From: Datisca glomerata | Taxonomy: Eukaryota > Streptophyta > Magnoliopsida > Cucurbitales > Datiscaceae | Direction: 5' to 3' | Assembly (NCBI GenBank): GCA_003255025.1 | Contig: QANY01005768.1 | Location: 1,810,805-1,874,804, forward strand | DNA: 64,000 nt | Shown: positions 12,435-23,009 of the stretch, in pieces | Numbering within the stretch: position 1 is the first letter of the stretch | How the letters are laid out: each line of letters opens with the position of its first letter | Notes under the pieces: model-generated | What the model saw: only the letters and a program-made list of their open reading frames with translations | Told to the model about the DNA's origin: nothing | Databases searched by the model: none | Translations under genes and position numbers: made by a program

Positions 12435-12719
12435 AGTAGGGTGTTTACTACTTGTTTAATTATTGTTCTTCTTCTCGGCCCAAGTGGCCGGTTAGTTACT
12501 GTTAGAATTGTTACTTATTTTCTTACTTGAATAATTATTTTATTTAATTTGACTCTCTGCCTAAGTGGCTAGTTATTTTTACGCTTGATTGTTTCTCTGT
12601 GCCTATGATTTTCTAATCTGTGAATTTGACATATTAGTTTCTATTAGGTTTACTTTAGGCACCCCAATAAAAACTTTTTCAGAGGCTGTAAATCCTGAGG
12701 GTAGGGTAGTTGTAAGAGG

Positions 12720-13600
12720 TAAATGGGAGAAGAGTTCACCTTCATAAGAGGTTGTAGAAGTTATAGCATGTTTGATAGTCAAAATACATGATGAAATTTT
12801 TAACCATAAGAATAATTTAGTTATTTTGAACGATGAGTAGGTTATTTAGAAGTAATTCTTCTTGTAGCAGTGGTCTGCAATAAATACAATACAAGACATA
12901 ATTAATGAAGAACATGTTGAATACTTAGCAGATGATCATGTATATCATAAGGTATGGAATATACCTAAAATATCTAGTAAAGAAATTTATAAATCAACAT
13001 GATCTATTGCTTCATTCAAGCCTCAATATCATGTTAAAACAATTGAAAAAATATATGCTCTTGAGAAAGAGCATGACACTTGTCAATTACTTTCTTCTAA
13101 TACAATTAAACATCATATTTAAGAATGATACAATTTCCTTCACATTGGTTTAGTCCAGATTGGAGTAAAACCACTCATAAGAAGAGGCCTAAATACCTCT
13201 GTCTTGTTTGCCTTGCATGATGCAATATTCATCAATTTTAATGATAGTATTTTAGGATTAGTTTAATCTTCTCTTTGTAATGGTCCAATTCATTTTGATT
13301 ACTTTCTAGATTTATCTGTTAGTTTAACATATCCCCATATTCTTTAAGCCTTGACTATGAATACTAAAACTAGTGGTTATCAAATTCTTGAAGGTGTCCA
13401 GCCCGTAGCTTTGATATTTAGAATTCATTATAAAGTCACCAAAACTAATATTAATTTTCAAGCCATTAATAAGAGTCCAAAAAACTAAACCTTATTGATT
13501 CAATCTAGCCAAAGTAATGTTAATATAAGAATCCCTAAAAGCATTAGGTGGTCTGATACTACTTTGCCTATAAACTAGCTTGTAACTAATGAGAGCCAGA
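12720..13600 (+). pseudogene. viral movement protein region, copy B
   Basis: Counterpart of 3890-4700, alignable throughout (for example EEHVEYLADDHV near 12908 and GLVQIGVKPL near 13147). The frame has a stop at about 13122 and others later. It supports the same gene order as in copy A. Confidence 0.68.
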
Positions 13601-13799
13601 CCACTCCAATTAAACGACCTCTGGAAGATATTGACTACATTCAGCGGTACATGGATGGTATTAATTTCCAACCTTCCAGATCTAGTCCTCAAATTAGGGA
13701 GTTTAGATAGTCTAGCACTTCTAGAAATTCATTTTCTGAATCCACTATTAATAATGATCAAGATCTTAGAAGTCAACAATTAGAACAAGAATTAAAAAT

Positions 13800-16200
13800 A
13801 AAAAATAAAAAATTTAAGACTTAAAGGCATAGCAAATATTTCTCAGGCTAGTCAATCATTCTTTGATAATAATACTGAACAATCTGATGAATATGAATCA
13901 CCTACTGCCTCTGATTTTCAAGGAGCCTTACCTCCTGTTAATCCTCACCTCCTAGTTCTTAATATAGGCATCTTAAGCCAAGAATACAAGCTTGATTGGG
14001 AGAGTTAACCCAGCACATGAATGACCCAACCAACCTCATTAGACGTACTAGGTTTAGGCATTCGTGCATGAATTTAGGATCGATATGTTCTTCCATGATT
14101 ATATCGAAGATATTTATGAGAAAAATATTAAAGTCATTTCTATGACCAAGTGGGTCGAAGAAGACCCCAGTTGGGTGTCTGGTAGACAACCCCCACCTAA
14201 AAAAATTATTATTAATCATAAAAATTCTTTAGTTACCGTCTCTCCTTTTGAGATTTCTAAACAGGATGACCCCAATAAAAAAAGTTGTTAAAAAATTAAT
14301 TATACAAACCAAAGTCTTGTAACAATAGTAAAACAATTAGATAAAATTGAGAATAAGGTTGATGATCTTCACGAACCTAATATAGAGAACATGTGAAAAA
14401 AAACTCATTTAATAAATCTTTCAGATAAAACTAGTTTAAATATTGTCCCCCTCAATAAGAAGATCTATAAAATACTTCAAGAATTAAAAAATAAATATTT
14501 AAATTCATCTTCTTCTGTTAAGTTAGTTAACCAAGATAGTAGTTCTGATTCTATAAGCCATAGGTCTGATTCTGCCTATGAAACCTCCACCTTTTAAAAT
14601 ATTGAAGAAAATTCAAAAAACTTGAAATAAATAAGCTTGAATGGAAATGGCATAAAAGGCATATTCCTCTAGATATCTGAATCATTGAATCCTCTTTAGT
14701 TAATCAATTTTCTGTCTCTACAGAAAAATTTTATGAATGAAATATTGATGGGCTTTCAGAGTAGGAAGTTCTCAATAAATTACAACGCATGGCTATGGTA
14801 GCCAATAGATACATTGCCACCCACATTTTACCTCACAATGAGATTATAAAAATCTTAGTCACAGAATTTACAGGAACGCTTCATTCCTTGTGGAAAAAAT
14901 ATTTCACCCAATAATCTAAAAATATCATTCTTACGGTAAAAAAATATTGATGCCGAAGGAACCCCATTTCTTGGAAAGGATTAGAAAATAATGTTTGATG
15001 CTATTAATAAACTTTTTTATACTATAATTGAACATTTCATTGTAATGCCAAGTAATATTGCTTCACATATCCATGATCAGTTAACCAATCTTAGGTGTCC
15101 TACTCTAAGTGATTTTAACTGGTATAAAAATATATTTTTGTCCAGAGTAATGACTAGGGATGATAGTAATCAACCATTTTTGGAAAGAAAAAATTATAAA
15201 AGGCTTGCCAAATTTGTTTTCACATAAAATTAGAACCGTTCTTAGTGATGTCCTTAGAAACATAAACTACAATAGTCTCACCTATGGTACCATTATCACA
15301 ACAATACAAAAGAAATGATTAAGAATGTCAATTGATATGAGAATCAATAAACAAATTCAATAGAGGAAGAAAACTATCAAATAATTATTAGGAAATTTCT
15401 GTTAACAATACGGATTGTGTGCTAATGCTCCTTCTTAAAAGAATAGGAAAAATTCTCTACTTAATCATAGAAAAATTACAAACCCTAAAGGAGAAAATTT
15501 CACCAACAGAAAAATAAATATTTTGATAAATATTTTTCTAAGAATAAAAATCATCCAAAAAGAAAATATAATAAACAATTATTGATAAAAGTAAAATCGA
15601 GTGTAGCTAAAATTATCATTTTTTCAACACTTGTCAAGTCAAAAATAAAATTAATAAACAAGAAGCGTTTAGAATTATAGAATCCATAGATTACTATGAA
15701 AGTAGTTATAAAGATTTAGGAGAATTTGATTCCTTTGATTTTAACGAAGTAAACTCTTCAAGTTCTGATAGTGATTCTTCTAACATCTCTATGAGGTGCA
15801 AGGATAGCTGCTGTCAGAAATTTGTTAAATTTTTATATAAAAATAAAGAACAAGAAAATATTTTATTATATTTAATTAGTAGAATTGAAAATCCTAAGTT
15901 AAAACAAGATTACCATGAAAGAGAAAGGTAATCCAAAAGAAAGAAAATTTTAAGAATAATAATAATATTTTTAACTTTTCACAAACACTTGAAAAAATCA
16001 ACAAAATTAAAGAGAAGAAAAAAAAAGTTACTCTTCAAGAACTTCATAAAGAAATGAAAACATTAAAAATAAAATAAAAGAATTAAAATATTTAGACTCT
16101 AAAATAACAAAAGAATTAAACATTTTAAAAATAAAAAATTTAATTAAAAAATATGAATCCAGTTAACTAGGAGAAACTAGTAATTTCTCAATTCTTAAAT
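13800..16200 (+). pseudogene. viral coat protein region, copy B
   Basis: A single-unit version of the coat region. Open pieces at 13589-13783, 14064-14291 and 14991-15227 match parts of copies A and D. The zinc knuckle region near 15600 is shortened and disrupted, and the Cys cluster CKDSCCQKF remains near 15810. A Lys-rich, probably coiled stretch follows to about 16170. Confidence 0.68.
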
Positions 16201-16204
16201 GGCA

Positions 16205-16527
16205 TATAATGGTTAGAATTATAATCCAAGACTTTGATTTCACCTCTATGGCTCTTATTGATTCAAGAGCTGATTTAAATTATGTGCAGGAATGATTTGT
16301 TCCTACCAAGCAGTTCAAAAAGACGAAAGAATCTTTGTCATCTTTCAATAGTACACGTATGCACATCAATTATGAAATCTCCGAAGTCCATATTTTCTAA
16401 GGCAATGTATATTTTAAAACTTCATTTGTTTTAGTAAAAAATATTACAGACAAAATTATTCTAGGTTTACTATTCATTTCACTGTTGTATCATTTCACAA
16501 CAGAGTATGATAGGGCATAACTTTACT
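16205..16527 (+). pseudogene. viral aspartic protease, copy B (interrupted)
   Basis: Starts with the IIQDFDFTS motif near 16220. The catalytic triplet reads D-S-R instead of D-S-G. The second element, KIILGLLFIS, is present but is followed by a 56-base duplication and then by foreign GC-rich repeats. Viral sequence resumes near 17009 with the end of the protease and start of the reverse transcriptase. Confidence 0.72.
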
Positions 16528-16583
16528 ATTACAGACAAAATTATTCTAGGTTTACTATTCATTTCACTGTTGTATCATTTCAC
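16443..16583 (+). repeat. 56-base viral duplication at an insertion border
   Basis: 16443-16498 and 16528-16583 are identical over 56 bases of protease sequence. They are separated by 29 bases that include TAGGGCATAACTTT, a phrase also present in the adjoining foreign repeat (near 16796). This pattern suggests template switching or slippage during insertion rather than a transposase target duplication. Confidence 0.88.
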
Positions 16584-17007
16584 GTAGCACGCGCATGTCC
16601 ACTTCCGTATGGCATAATTTTTGACACGGGTGGAACCACGGGCCCTGTAAGATATCAAGTTGAAGCTTATTCAGAGACCTACAGGTGCGACAGGGTTTAC
16701 CCATCAGAGCTGAGTTTTGTGTCCTAAAAAGCACGGACAGTGCAGGTTTAGAATTGCTGTAACAGACGGATCGTGGCACGCACGCGTCTACTTTCATAGG
16801 GCATAACTTTTGACACGGGTGGAACCACGGGCCCTGTAAGATATCAAATTGAAGCTTATTCAGAGACCTACAGGTGTGACAAGGTTTATCCATCAGAGCG
16901 AAGTTATGTGTCCTAAAAAGCACGGACAGTGCAGCTTTAGAACTGCTGTAACAGACGGATCGTAGCACGGCGTGTCCACTTCCGTAAGGCATAACTTTTG
17001 ACACGGC
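16584..17007. repeat. GC-rich 188-base tandem repeat inside copy B
   Basis: Two full units and the start of a third, with GCATAA.TTTTGACACGG at 16612, 16801 and 16989 (period 188-189). Each unit contains GGAACCACGGGCCCTGTAAG. Composition is far richer in GC than the viral flanks, so the origin is different: satellite or retrotransposon LTR material. A minus-strand frame stays open through both units (16564-17034), giving a twofold repeated Cys-rich peptide, but it runs into viral sequence at both ends and is probably not a gene. Confidence 0.8.
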
Positions 17008-17019
17008 TAATTCAAATTT

Positions 17020-17715
17020 CTTTCTTTTTCTCACAATGAGAAATTAAAAACCTTAAAACAAAATTCTATTTACAAAACTGTGAATTTAATTTCTTATAAA
17101 TAAAAACAATTATGTTTTCTTCAAGATGAAATAAATTTTAAAAGAATTGAAGAATAACTTCAAAATCCTATCCTTCAAAGACCAATTAAAATCTTTGAAT
17201 AAAAAATTAGTAAAGACTTCTGTGCTGACATTCCTAATGCGTTCTAGCATAGGAAGCAATATACTGTCTGTCTGTCATATTAAAAGATTCATTGAGAAGA
17301 ATCTCTACAAAGGCACGACCAATTCAGATGAATTCTGGAATGCTTGTGTTTTGTAAGAAGGAAATTACAAAACTTTTTTGTAAAAATATTATTAGGAAAA
17401 GCAAATCTCTTTAGTCGTGTTCTGCCTTTTATGTCTAAAAGCTAAGTGAAATTGAACGAGTAATTCCTAGATTAGTTATTAATTACAAGCCTCATAATAA
17501 TGTTTTGGAATGGATAAGATATCCTATATCAAACAAAATGTACTTAATCAACAAATTTAGGGAGGTTGTTTTATTATGTAAGTTTGACATGAAATCTGAA
17601 TTTTGGCAAACCAAAATAAATGAGAATGATAAATATAAATTTCATGACATTATGAATACAAATTTTGACCATGTACTGATTTTTTCATTGTTTACATTAA
17701 TGATGTCTACTTTTC
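17020..17715 (+). pseudogene. viral reverse transcriptase N-terminal part, copy B
   Basis: Matches copy A from the lead-in region to FDMKSEFWQ near 17590 and NENDKYK near 17620. The next 25-30 codons of the polymerase (the PFG..MPFGL region) are deleted and the frame continues at IMNTNFD. A catalytic motif follows as YINDV (first Asp of YxDD changed to Asn), then FSN, where homology to the polymerase ends. The same deletion, junction and YIND change occur in copy D. Confidence 0.8.
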
Positions 17716-18357
17716 TAACCCATTTGCATACAAGAAATCATTTCAAGATCATGCCATGGAAAAATGCCAAATATTTTACCTATCAAACATTTCTAATTAT
17801 CTCGAAGAATCCGGAAAGGTAAAGCCCAAAATGCTCTACCAAAATTCATTTAAAATAAAAAATAATAATGGAGGGCAGCTGCTTTTTGCTCAAAATTTTT
17901 ATTCATTGATTACGATCATAATGAATTTAAATATCCAAGAAATGAGTGGGTTGATGAATTGGACAAAGATCTAGAAGAAGTTGGGTTGAAGCATGACTTC
18001 AACGCAACACTGATTCAACGGTATGAAAAAGGTGGAAATAGATTTTCACAAAGATAATGAAATATGTTATAAAGATGGTAAAATTTTAACTGTGAACCTC
18101 TTGGGACAGGTAATTTTCAAAATTGAGTTTTCAGACAAATCAATCAAAGATTTTTTTACACTGTAATGAACTTTTTCATCATGCCTGAAGGATTTCAAAA
18201 AAGTTATAGGCATTCTGTGGAATCTTTAACTAAAACAAGAATCAGTATCACTTTCAGAAAGCATATGAAGTCAATGGATGGTTTGATTATAGAGGAGGCA
18301 TCGACTCTAGAAAAGGCTCTTAACACCGAAATTAAAAATGAGTCTTCTACTCCTAAC
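17716..18357 (+). pseudogene. AlkB-like Fe(II)/2-oxoglutarate dioxygenase module within copy B
   Basis: Three frame segments give an AlkB-like domain. The lead part NEWVDELDKDLEEVG..FNATLIQRYEKGGN (about 17941-18040) resembles the region before the metal site in viral AlkB domains. FHKDNE supplies H-x-D (His 18047-18049, Asp 18053-18055), followed by GKILTVNLLG. A third segment, open from 18166, gives NFFIMPEGFQKSYRHSV with the distal His at 18211-18213, then TRISITFRK with the two Arg of the 2-oxoglutarate-binding signature (18238-18240 and 18256-18258). Spacing between the metal ligands, about 55 residues, suits the family. Known AlkB proteins remove alkyl or methyl groups from nucleic acid; those of flexiviruses act on RNA. 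Frame changes near 18044 and 18160 show decay. The 3' end is followed by the second viral frame. Only the module's start (the NPFAY..SFQDHAMEEC part) is shared with copy D. Confidence 0.78.
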
Positions 18358-19596
18358 TAAATCCAACTAAAAATTCTTGGGTCCGTCAGACCCAATTACA
18401 ATTCAGCCATTGTCAATCAATTTAACCTTTTTTTCAATTTCTCAACCTCTTGATGCTCAATCGCTCAACCAACCAATTACAAAATATAATAAATCATCTC
18501 CTTATTTTCGAAAAATACCTAGCAAAAATCTCTTAGCCTTCATTTGCTCATATAAAAGATCATGCTCAAATTGTAAAACTCAATTTTATTCCTGATTTTC
18601 ACTATGTCCCTGGTCATAAGGACAAAAGTCTCAGTTTCTACGAAGATATTCTCTTCAAAATTATATTCGTAAATATCAACCTGATCAAAAGTCCTGAATG
18701 AAAGATTCTCTATCATTCCTTCTACATTCTTAAAATTATGACCATGGGGGACTGGAAAGTCCATTCTTCAGCTCTCAAAATGATTTTAAATAAAAAACAG
18801 TACAACTATTTTGATTATATTAATGACTAGTATACAATTTTTTCTTGCATTAGAATATTGATTTTTCTCATTCCTGATTTTTGAATTTTGATAAAAATTT
18901 AAAAATAAGTTTTCTAAATTGATTCTTAAGATGGTGGTTCGTTCGTGGCGCAATAGATTTTCAACAATGTTTTAGTTTATTTTTAAAATTATACAAGGTT
19001 TCACCAATCGAGGCTTCCTTCCTCCAACTCTTATGCTTCTCAAATAAATACAAAATACATTGGATAATAAAGTGGCAATATCCAATTTAAGATGGAATCC
19101 TCACCCCGACAGTAGTATGTTAAATAGTGGGATAAATTCAATACCTAGAAAATCATTGCATCCATTTACCATTAATTTACAAATACCCATCCTAACCTAA
19201 AATTGGCAAACCCTTTTTTTACAAGCTCCATTAAAAATCAATGAGCCCATTAACCCAAATCCACAAACCAAACAATTCAATTCAAGCTCATCCAAAGAAC
19301 CCAAACTCAATTCGAAGGAAAAATCAAAAGCCAGAAAACCTAAATCCAAGCTTAAGTAAGAATGTATTCAAAAAATGTTTCTCCTTTTAGAAGACAATAA
19401 TAATTCTGGTTCTGAATCATCTGTAGAGTCAAACCACTCAATCGGGCCAAATATACAATCCACCAAAAAGACTACCCCTCAACAATTGAAGGACCAGAAT
19501 ACCCAAAAGAGTCTCGTCTTACCACAACAGGCTTATGACGCATTACAAGAATCTCAAGAGCCATTTGATGACATTAATATCAGTGACAATGAATGA
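18358..19596 (+). pseudogene. second viral frame (ORF2), copy B
   Basis: Alignable with copy A from a phrase GS.RPNY.S near 18378 onward. The C-terminal 74 codons are open (19375-19596), ending in the acidic tail FDDINISDNE and TGA. The middle is frameshifted. No diagnostic domain is visible. The frame upstream connects to the AlkB-like module through EEASTLEKALN..IKNESSTPN, which also resembles the start of ORF2 in copy A. Confidence 0.6.
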
Positions 19597-19599
19597 ATG

Positions 19600-20353
19600 A
19601 ATAATCAATGATTGAATATTTGTGACAAAATCTCCAGATCTTCATATTAATCAATGATTGAATAGAAGAATTTATCCTTGGCAAAATGCCAAAAATTCTA
19701 ACAAATGGATATATATTGGAATATATCCTTGGCAAAATGCCAAATATGGAATCAAAAAATTTGAAGGAATAGCAATTTCAAATATCATGATGACTCTCCA
19801 ACATGCACCAATAGTCATGATGATTTTTTAAGACAGCAATTGTGACTTCTCCAACATGAAGCAATAATCAAGATATGATTTTCAAGATAGCAATTATCAA
19901 GAAATATTTGTATTTGTCTTATTGTGAAATTATTGTACAAGTTGTCTATAGATTAGACAACTATTTGTCATTTTTTCTTTAATTAGTCAAAAGTTGTAAT
20001 GTAAAATATATTTACTTTAATAGAAAAAGAATAGTGCAAGTAAGTGATGGATTTTCGGTGAACTTTACTTTCATTGCCAATAAATAGGTTGTCCTCTCCT
20101 ATTTGTGATTCATAACTTCGTTTTCACTCATACTGATTTTGAAAGAAAAACTTATTTTGAAAAGCAAAGCTTTCTTTTTCCTCCTCTTTTGTAATCTTTC
20201 TTCTTTCTTCTCAATATTAATTAGTGAGCGGGTGCACTAATTAATTATTGCAAACCAAATTTTCAGTCTTGTAAGTTTTAATTTTTCTTCAATAAACATT
20301 TGACTTCTTGTTAATACACCTTATCTCTGAATTAAACGCAATTCTGCCTCTTT
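19600..20353 (+). promoter_or_regulatory. viral intergenic promoter between copies B and C
   Basis: Same elements as the A/B promoter: CCTTGGCAAAATGCCAAA phrases near 19675 and 19730, the GTTGTCTA..TAGACAAC inverted repeat near 19942-19960, a TATA-like AATAAATAGG at 20079-20088, and a CT-rich stretch near 20170-20210. Confidence 0.68.
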
Positions 20354-20371
20354 TGATATCAGAGTCAAACC
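20354..20371 (+). promoter_or_regulatory. initiator-Met tRNA primer-binding site, copy C leader
   Basis: TGATATCAGAGTCAAACC, followed by TGGTACAGTG, at the position expected after the promoter and leader start. The same site as at 12416. Confidence 0.78.
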
Positions 20372-20559
20372 TGGTACAGTGTTTACTACTTGCTTAATTA
20401 TTGTTCCTTTTCTCCACCCAAGTGGTTGGTTAGTTATTGTTAGAATTGTTACTTTATTTACTTACTTGAATAATTATTCTTATTTTATCAATATTTTGTC
20501 TCTGTTGAGAAAATATTTGCTTACTTGAATAATTAATTTAATCAATATTTTGTCCTTAT

Positions 20560-21213
20560 CTTGGAACTATTTCCAATAGAATTTTAACAATGTTTTGATT
20601 TATTTCTAAAATTATACAAGTCTTCACGAATTGAGGCTTCATCCCCCCAACTCTTATGTTTCTCAAACAAATACAAATCTATCTTGGATCTTAAAGTAGC
20701 AATATGCAATAGAAGATAGAATCCTCACCCGCCAGTATTATGTTAAATGGTGGGATAAATTTAATATTCAAAAAATTATTGCATCCATTAACCATAAATT
20801 TGCAAATACTCATCCTAACCTAAAATTGGCAAACCCTTTTTTTCAGACTCCATTAAAAATTAATGAGCCCATTAACTCAAATCCACAAACTAAAAAATCC
20901 AATTCAAACTCATCCAAAGAATCCAAATCCACTTCAAAGGGAAAACCAAAAGCTACAAAACCTAAATTCAGGCTTAAGCAAGAATTGATTCAAAAAACGC
21001 TTCTCATTTTGGAAGACAATAATAATTCTGATTTATCTCTAGAGCCCAGCCACTCAACAGGCCAAATATCCAATCCACCAAAAAGACTATCCCTCAATAA
21101 TTGAAGGACCGGAATACCCAAAAAGGGTCGCGTCTTACCACAATAAGCTTATGACGCATTTCAAGATTCTCAAGATCCATTTGATGATGTCAATCATAGT
21201 GACAATGAATGAA
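20560..21213 (+). pseudogene. second viral frame C-terminal part, copy C
   Basis: Contains the Asn/Ser/Lys-rich segment ANPFFQTPLKINEPIN (from 20829) and the acidic end FDD.NHSDNE before TGA at about 21211. One frameshift or stop occurs near 21104. Matches 19200-19596 of copy B. Confidence 0.6.
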
Positions 21214-21712
21214 CGAATAAAAAATGAAAAGAAAGAAAAGAAAAAGAAGTTAAGAAAAAACTATGTATGACAAAATCGTAAGATTAATCAATGATTGAAT
21301 AGAAGAATTTATCCTTAGCAAAATGTAAAAAATTCTAACAATTGGATAAATAGAGGAATATATCCTTGGCAAAATGCCAAAGATGGAATTAAGAAAATTG
21401 AAGGAATAACAATTTCAAATATCATGATGACTCTCCAACATGCACCAATAGTCATGATGATTTTTCAAGACAGCAATTATGACTTCTCCAACATGAAACA
21501 ATAATCAAGATATGATTTTCAAGATAGAAATTATTAAGGAACTTTTTCATTTTATCTTATTGTGAAATTATTGTACTAGTTGTCTAAAGATCAAACAACT
21601 ATTTGTCATTTTCTCTTTAATAAGTCAAAAGTTGTAATGTAAAATGTTTTACTTAAGTAGAAAAGAATAGTTCAGGTAAGTGATGGGTTGATAGTGAACT
21701 CCACTCTCATTG

Positions 21713-21724
21713 CCTATAAATAGG
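21713..21724 (+). promoter_or_regulatory. TATA element of copy C promoter
   Basis: CCTATAAATAGG is the best-preserved TATA element of the viral promoters in the window. It points toward the inverted copy D only about 120 bases downstream, so any transcript would enter the palindrome. Confidence 0.6.
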
Positions 21725-21967
21725 TTGTCTTCTCCCATTTGTGATTTATAACTTGGTTTTCACTCATACTGATTTTGAAAGAAAAACTTGTTTTGAAAAG
21801 CAAAGCTTTCTTCTTCCTCATCTTTTGCAATCTTTAATGTTGAGAAGAAACAAGAAATATTACAAACGAAGAGGAAGAAGAAAGCTTTATTTTTGAACAT
21901 AAGTTTTTCTCTCAAAATAAGTATGAGTGTAAACCAAATTATGAATCACAAATGAGAGATGGCAACA

Positions 21968-21977
21968 TATTTATAGG
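21968..21977 (-). promoter_or_regulatory. TATA element of copy D promoter
   Basis: The minus strand reads CCTATAAATATG here. It faces copy C's TATA element 245 bases away, so the two promoters are convergent and their predicted transcripts overlap. Confidence 0.55.
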
Positions 21978-22300
21978 CAATGAGAATGAAGTTCACCAGG
22001 AACCCCTCACTATCTGCACTATTCTTTTCTACTAAAGTAAAAATATTTTATATTATAACTTTTGACTAATTAAAGAGAAAATGGCAAATAGTTGTCTAAT
22101 CTTTAGACAACTTGTACAATAATTTCACAATAAGAAAAAAATACAAATATTCATTGATAATTGCTATCTTCAAAATCGTATCTTGATTATTTCTTCATGT
22201 TGGAGAAGTCATGATTGTTGGCTTGAAAAATCATCATGACTATTAGTGCATGATTGTTGGCATGTTTCAAAGAATATATTCCTCTATTTATCCAATTGTT

Positions 22301-22990
22301 GAATTTTTGGCATTCTTCCATGGCATGATCTTGAAATGATTTCATGTATGCAAATGGGTTAGAAAAGAAGACATCATTAATGTAAACAATTAAAAAATCA
22401 GTAAATTGGTCAAAATTTGTATTCATAATATCTTGCATTTTATATTTATCATTCTCATTTATTTGGATTTCATGTCAAACTTAGAGAATACAACAGTATC
22501 TCCAAATTTGTTGATTAAATCCCTTCAATTTGGTATAGGATCAGTCTTAAATATTACTAAGGAGCTTGTAGTTAATAATTTATCTAGGAACTCCTCCTTC
22601 AATTTCACATGCCTTTTGGACATAATAGGTAGAACAAGACCAATGAGATTTACTTTTTCTAATACTATTTTTATTATGAAGTTTTGTAATTTTCTTCTTA
22701 TAGAATTCAAGCATTTTAGAATTCATCCGAATTGGTCATGCCTTTGTAGGGATATTATTGTCATCAAATCCCTTAATATAAGGCAGACTGACAGTATAAT
22801 GCTTCCTATGCTAGAATGCATTAGGAATGTCAACACACAATTCTTTACAAATTTTTTCTTCAAAGATTTCAATTTGTTTTTGAAGAGTATGATTTTGAAG
22901 TTGTTTTTCAATTCTTCTTAATTTTATTTCATCTTGAAGAAAACATCATTATTTTTCTATACAAGAAATTAAATTCACAGTTTTGTAAAT
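22301..22990 (-). pseudogene. truncated polymerase with start of AlkB module, copy D
   Basis: The minus-strand frame 22187-22438 reads from IMNTNFDQFTDFLIVYINDV to FSN and then NPFAYMKSFQDHAMEEC, as in copy B. It then passes at 22301 into intergenic sequence (ATTGGATAAATAGAGG on the minus strand). Upstream, 22525-22911 matches the polymerase lead-in region. Motifs for the PFG region and everything after YxDD are absent. Confidence 0.78.
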
Positions 22991-23009
22991 AGAATTTTGT
23001 TTTAAAGTT

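Larger units (their letters stand above)
12435..20353 (+). mobile_element. endogenous pararetrovirus, copy B (AlkB-bearing, rearranged)
   Basis: A second viral unit in tandem with A, about 7.9 kb between primer sites. It has leader, movement protein, coat protein (without the fourfold expansion), protease split by foreign repeats, and the first half of the reverse transcriptase. It then has an AlkB-like module in place of the rest of the polymerase and RNase H, the second frame and the intergenic promoter. Frames are broken throughout. The leader carries two CCCAAGTGGC-like motifs (near 12480 and 12562), as do other copies. Confidence 0.9.
20372..21836 (+). mobile_element. endogenous pararetrovirus, copy C (internally deleted)
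   Basis: The leader (to about 20570) passes directly into the C-terminal half of the second frame, so movement, coat, protease and polymerase genes are missing. The open piece 20826-21104 and the acidic tail to about 21213 follow, then the intergenic promoter. The copy stops at 21836 where an inverted copy of the same promoter region begins. Confidence 0.85.
21335..22308. repeat. long inverted repeat of two viral promoters
   Basis: 21335-21836 (plus) and 21843-22308 (minus) are inverted copies of the same intergenic region, with only a few bases between the arms. Both begin near ACAATTGGATAAATAGAGGAATATAT and both arms end in the CT-rich AAAGCTTTCTTCTTCCTC segment. Identity is high but not complete. 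Confidence 0.88.

Noticed and set aside
17716..18357. The AlkB-like module as a host ALKBH retrogene copy
   Set aside because: No poly-A or target duplication, base composition like the virus, start of the module shared with copy D, and continuity with the second viral frame. Not excluded without a search.
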